NCBI GenBank assembly: GCA_025201375.1
Contig: JAIWZP010000003.1
Span: 496,001 to 560,000, forward strand
Direction of reading: 5' to 3'
Length of the DNA: 64,000 nucleotides
Source: Gongronella butleri
Lineage: Eukaryota > Mucoromycota > Mucoromycetes > Mucorales > Cunninghamellaceae
The notes below the pieces were generated by a model. The model saw only the letters and a list, made by a program, of their open reading frames with translations. It did no database searches and was not told where the DNA came from. Made by a program: the position numbers and the translations under genes. Shown one piece after another: positions 60,438 through 64,000 of the stretch (within the stretch, counting starts at the first letter, position 1; each line of letters starts with the position of its first letter).

Positions 60438-61423
60438 GCTTTCCCCTCAATCTAGTTATGAAATATCACTCTTGCCTCTAAAGCGCGTAAAAAATAAAAA
60501 AATGAAATCTGGTTTTAAAGTTCAAAACATCAAAAGGTAGGATGCGCGTGCTCGGTCTGATGCTCTATTCTTTTTTTTTATTATTTTTGCACGCGTGTAC
60601 CTTTGGACATCGTCAAGTTTGCAGCCTATAAACACTGCTTCAAAGCCCAGAAAATCGACTTGTCTTTGGGGTACAATAGTGCTACGTAACAAGCAATAAT
60701 TGCTGTGTTCATGGCGTGTTGACAAAAAAAAGCTAGTATTACGGCCGGTGCGAGCTGCGGGCTCGAGTTTTTCTTTTTCATTTTGTCGCTTTTTATTTTT
60801 TTTTCTTTTACTTGGTAGCAGTTGCCGCACTGCAAGCGCTGCAGGTCGATCTGACGTGCTAAAATCAGCCGGGGCCAAGAACCTAAAGGCAAAAGATTTG
60901 AAAATTGATGTTCAGAATCGCGCTATCATAAACTCTCATACAAGAAAACGAACATGGGGAAACCTTGAAAAATGCCAAAAAAGAGAGGGCAAATGCCTCG
61001 TTTGTAACGAGCAGTAGGCAATTTTAATAATAAATGTCGCTTTGCCAGCATATGCTTTGGCTGGGGCGCGTCATGGGTGCGCTCTGACGAATCCATTAGT
61101 AAGAGAGACACTAGATACAAAGATTTGCTTAGAAACAGACGCGTGCAATTTGACGTTTGACGCGCTTTTTGACGCGATTCCAATTTTTCGGCAACGTTTT
61201 TGGTTTTTAATTTTTTTTCTGAATTAGCGAACGCCTCCTCTGGGTTCCCTCATTTTTTGGGCGCAACTAAGATTCAGCGGACTGCGGCAGGTACCTTTTT
61301 TTTTTTTTTTGCTTCAGAGAAAAAAAGAAAAGCAGCGTTTATTCAAGGCAAAAGTAAAAGCAGGCGAGGGAAGATGAGTTGGGAGGGAGGGGGAGAAAAG
61401 GGGAAAAGATGGGGCAGATGCGG
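60438..61423. other. Spacer between GPD and the last gene
   Basis: Short frames on both strands around 60,620-61,020, some with plausible splice signals (minus-strand CxxC-containing RLQCGNCYQ before a GTAAAAG), but no assignable gene. The stretch at 61,300-61,420 is purine-rich, probably the 3' flank of the minus-strand gene. Confidence 0.4.
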
Positions 61424-64000
61424 CTAATCATCAAACAGCTCTGAAAAGATGATCATGAATGTATCGCGCGCGTGGTAGCCGTAAATGTCGATGTGTGTGA
61501 GTGCGGACGTCCAGAATGATTTGAGCTTTGACGAGTACCTCCTTCCAGCAGAATTGCTGAGGAAGCGGCTATCCTGTGGGCAGAGCAAGTCCTTTGGAAA
61601 GTGGTATGGGCTGCCCTGGATGCGTTTGTGGGTGATGTAAGGTGACGGGTGTATCCTGACGCTGTAGTCGAGTGCGGGGTCCATGGCGGAGCATGGTGGC
61701 AAGGGGACCTCGTAATGATAATGGCCGTGCATGGTGGATGATCGATTGGCAAGCGGCGAAAGCAGATAATCACCTGGAATCCGTGGGTTTGCGTGCCATG
61801 CGGACGCCGCCGATGGGTGCTGCTGCAGAACTCCGGACATGGGCGCATTGGCGAGCGACCCGAGGGGCAAATTGGTTGAGATGAGCGGCGGAGTGGGCGC
61901 CCATTGCGGCTGATCACGTCCATTGTATGTGCTGACCATGAGCGATACCGAGTGGCTGGAAGCGTCGTGGTTGAGGATGATGAGCGACGCGTGCCACGAC
62001 GCCATTGGTATGAAAACCAGACAAAAAAGGCACCACAAGATGTAAAAAAGGGCAAAAGCGGCGCCGGCATACGCGACATGTGAACGGAGAGCGGATGGCG
62101 ACGCTTTTGCCTGCTTTGTAAAGAGATTGGGCTGGCCCACGTGCTCAATCATGCTGTTCAGCTTATTGATCATGAGCTGGTATGTGCTTGACGATGACAG
62201 CGACAATAGCATGGGCGTCTCTGCGGCATTTGGCCTTGTAAAAGAGGCGGAGGACGCCGATGAATCAGAAGATGACGATGACGACGCAGCGGGGGCATTG
62301 TCCAAGGACGACGACTCTGGATCAGAAAGGGATGACGACGAAGTGTGCAATGCCGACGGCGACACGGTGGGCTTGGCGAGGCGCGACGTCCAAAGTGGGC
62401 GATCCGTATGTAATGGGCTGTTTTCGTCGCCATTTGCGTTTTTCTGCTGGCCGTGCAATTGCTGCTGGACGCGCTGGTTCTTTTGCTGCTGATCGTGAAT
62501 GTTCCTCAATAATTTCGAGATGACCCAGCGGTCAATGTTGACGAATTGGAAGAGAGAGAGGATGTGGTAGGGTGTTGGCGGCACAAGGCTTGAAATGGCC
62601 CATCGTTCGCCCAATCGCTTCTCCATGAGCGTGTCCTGTGCCGACATGGGCCGTCCAGGCCCGCGCGATTGGAACGATGGCTGGTCGCTGATGTTTAAAT
62701 TCGAAATGTCGATCATTTTGACGCGCCATTGTGAGAAAAACAGCGCGAGCTCGTTGCGTCGTTGGTCCAGGGTCCTTGGCGTTGCTGTTTGACGCGACGT
62801 CGCTGTTGTCACTGTCCTGTCCATATGCTCGTCGTACAGCGATGCCGGTGACGGTGGCATCAAAGGGGCTTTTGTGGCCGAGGAAGCGCCTGCGGCGGCA
62901 GAAATGCCTCCAGTGCCTGTGGAGGAAGGTGAGTGGGGTGACCACACAGGCTGCGGCAGTCTTGTGGCCGGGGACGATGCATGGTTTGCCTCTGCCGTGG
63001 ATAAAATGGGCAAAATGGGGATTCCGAGCGCCGACAGCTTCCAAAGCAGATCCATTTGGCGTGGGACGCGATGGTTCAACGAGAGTGCGTCGTGATAAAA
63101 GTAGACGCACAAATCAATGCCATTGGGCGATGTGTCAGGATAAACATACCCCTGGAACGGCCTTTCTTCCTCGTTTTTGGGTAATTGCAGCGTTTCGCGC
63201 AGCTGATCAGCGGGCACCATCGATTCAAATTGCGTATACACGTACCGCAGGATCGTGTCGGTCGATGGCTCCGGCTGGTCCATGCATGTAAAGTCGGCTT
63301 CGACAATGGCAACGCCATTGTCCTCAAACAGCGTCATATTGTCGTCCAAATGCGTCATGTCTCGGCTTGTGGCGGTGGTATCATGGGTATAAGGATGGTT
63401 GCTAGAAGTCGACGGGCCGGGCGGCGGGGCCAAGACGTCGTCGAGGAGCGGAAACAGGCTCAATGGCAGTAAATGGTGCTTTTTTTCGCGAAAGTCGTGC
63501 GTTGACGCGACGGTGCGGGCCAATTGGTGGCGGAACAGGCTGCCCGACAGGCCATCGGATAGTTTTTTCAAAAAGAGACGTTTCTCGTCGTTGCTGGCGG
63601 CACCAACGTACAGCACCCGCAAAAAGACCAACTGTTCCAATTGCTCAATGTCGTCCATCTGCTGCACCAGCAATTCGTCATTTCGCTGCAGAAACGACAG
63701 CATCGAGTCCAGCGAGTCGTGGGTTGCCAAAGGAGGAGGGGCTGCATTAGCCCCCGAGGACGAATTAGGCATTGCTGCGGCCATTTTGGGTATTTGCTGC
63801 GGCCGATCGTCGACGCCATCGTCATCCATGGCGTCAAACAGCAAGTTATAGTCGACAGACGTCGAGTGGCACAGCGGTGTGGAGTTTGGCCGGCTTGGCA
63901 CGGCGGCCAGTGGCGAAAGGGGTGAATGTGGTGTGGTTGTGGGGTGCGATGACGTGCGCGAGCTTGCATAACGTGGCGGATCATGCGTCTCGAGCGAGAG
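61424..64000 (-). CDS. Unidentified membrane protein with septin/GTPase-like region, 5'-partial
   Basis: One uninterrupted minus-strand frame of 858 codons, open to the right edge; the true start lies outside. No named family is certain. An S/T/P-rich disordered N-terminus is followed by FLRVLYVGAASNDEKRLF, which has the strand-loop-helix look of a P-loop but lacks GxxxxGKS/T. AIVEADFTC follows, then CVYFYHDALS and LWKLSALGIPILPIL, which resemble the septin stretch leading to its G4 region. Then come long low-complexity inserts, conserved-looking RWVISKLLRNI, a serine-rich block, and one strong transmembrane segment (AYAGAAFALFYILWCLFCLV, near 62,010-62,075) followed by a roughly 200-residue C-terminal domain with cysteines. 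Septin-like fold is a guess. Absence of introns over 2.5 kb is unusual for this window, though the largest MDN1 exon is longer. Confidence 0.75.
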   Translation of the reverse strand, partial: LSLETHDPPRYASSRTSSHPTTTPHSPLSPLAAVPSRPNSTPLCHSTSVDYNLLFDAMDDDGVDDRPQQIPKMAAAMPNSSSGANAAPPPLATHDSLDSMLSFLQRNDELLVQQMDDIEQLEQLVFLRVLYVGAASNDEKRLFLKKLSDGLSGSLFRHQLARTVASTHDFREKKHHLLPLSLFPLLDDVLAPPPGPSTSSNHPYTHDTTATSRDMTHLDDNMTLFEDNGVAIVEADFTCMDQPEPSTDTILRYVYTQFESMVPADQLRETLQLPKNEEERPFQGYVYPDTSPNGIDLCVYFYHDALSLNHRVPRQMDLLWKLSALGIPILPILSTAEANHASSPATRLPQPVWSPHSPSSTGTGGISAAAGASSATKAPLMPPSPASLYDEHMDRTVTTATSRQTATPRTLDQRRNELALFFSQWRVKMIDISNLNISDQPSFQSRGPGRPMSAQDTLMEKRLGERWAISSLVPPTPYHILSLFQFVNIDRWVISKLLRNIHDQQQKNQRVQQQLHGQQKNANGDENSPLHTDRPLWTSRLAKPTVSPSALHTSSSSLSDPESSSLDNAPAASSSSSSDSSASSASFTRPNAAETPMLLSLSSSSTYQLMINKLNSMIEHVGQPNLFTKQAKASPSALRSHVAYAGAAFALFYILWCLFCLVFIPMASWHASLIILNHDASSHSVSLMVSTYNGRDQPQWAPTPPLISTNLPLGSLANAPMSGVLQQHPSAASAWHANPRIPGDYLLSPLANRSSTMHGHYHYEVPLPPCSAMDPALDYSVRIHPSPYITHKRIQGSPYHFPKDLLCPQDSRFLSNSAGRRYSSKLKSFWTSALTHIDIYGYHARDTFMIIFSELFDD

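Overview
This is a eukaryotic nuclear window, almost certainly from a filamentous fungus and probably an early-diverging one (Mucoromycota-like). The evidence is spliced genes with many short GT-AG introns, a vacuolar armadillo protein with an acylated N-terminus, a Zn2Cys6 transcription factor, a fungal-type L-serine/L-allo-threonine SDR, and a eukaryotic TnpB relative (Fanzor) remnant. Coding DNA is moderately GC-rich. Introns and spacers are full of long A and T runs, often poly(A) just after the donor and poly(T) just before the acceptor. There are no bacterial operons, CRISPR arrays, rRNA genes or convincing tRNA genes. The lineage is inferred from gene style, not from a phylogeny.

Layout. 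1-16,054 (+): the 3' 4,911 codons of midasin (MDN1/REA1), from the end of AAA1 to the MIDAS domain, in 15 exons. 16-28 kb: gene-poor, repeat-rich DNA with a decayed Fanzor fragment (17.5-18.0 kb), a 1,011-bp foldback transposon (20.8-21.8 kb), a 473-bp pogo-like MITE inserted in an older repeat (22.77-23.24 kb), and diverged repeats with a roughly 160-nt periodicity. 28.3-30.7 kb: a Zn2Cys6 factor (+) converging on pyrroline-5-carboxylate reductase (-). 31-41 kb: a second repeat field around an asparagine synthetase gene (34.0-36.7 kb, +) that carries an apparent 1-nt deletion and is bracketed by direct repeats. 41.4-51.0 kb: a seven-transmembrane orphan (+), VAC8 (-), CCA-adding tRNA nucleotidyltransferase (+) and an alpha/beta hydrolase (+). 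51-53 kb: a third repeat field. 52.9-64 kb: a compact housekeeping block: SDR (-), glucose-6-phosphate isomerase (+), choline/ethanolamine phosphotransferase (-), NAD-dependent glycerol-3-phosphate dehydrogenase (+), and an unrecognised membrane protein with a septin/GTPase-like region (-), cut by the right edge.

The genes serve ribosome assembly (midasin), tRNA maturation (CCA enzyme), amino-acid synthesis (proline, asparagine), glycolysis and its glycerol-phosphate branch (GPI, GPD), phospholipid synthesis (CPT/EPT), and vacuole inheritance/autophagy (VAC8). Several neighbours are divergent pairs sharing a promoter of under 750 bp (VAC8/CCA1, SDR/GPI, CPT/GPD). No functional gene cluster is evident; the novelty lies in the repeat and mobile-element fields. 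Splice sites were placed by reading frame, GT/AG signals and protein-family continuity; none is confirmed by transcripts.
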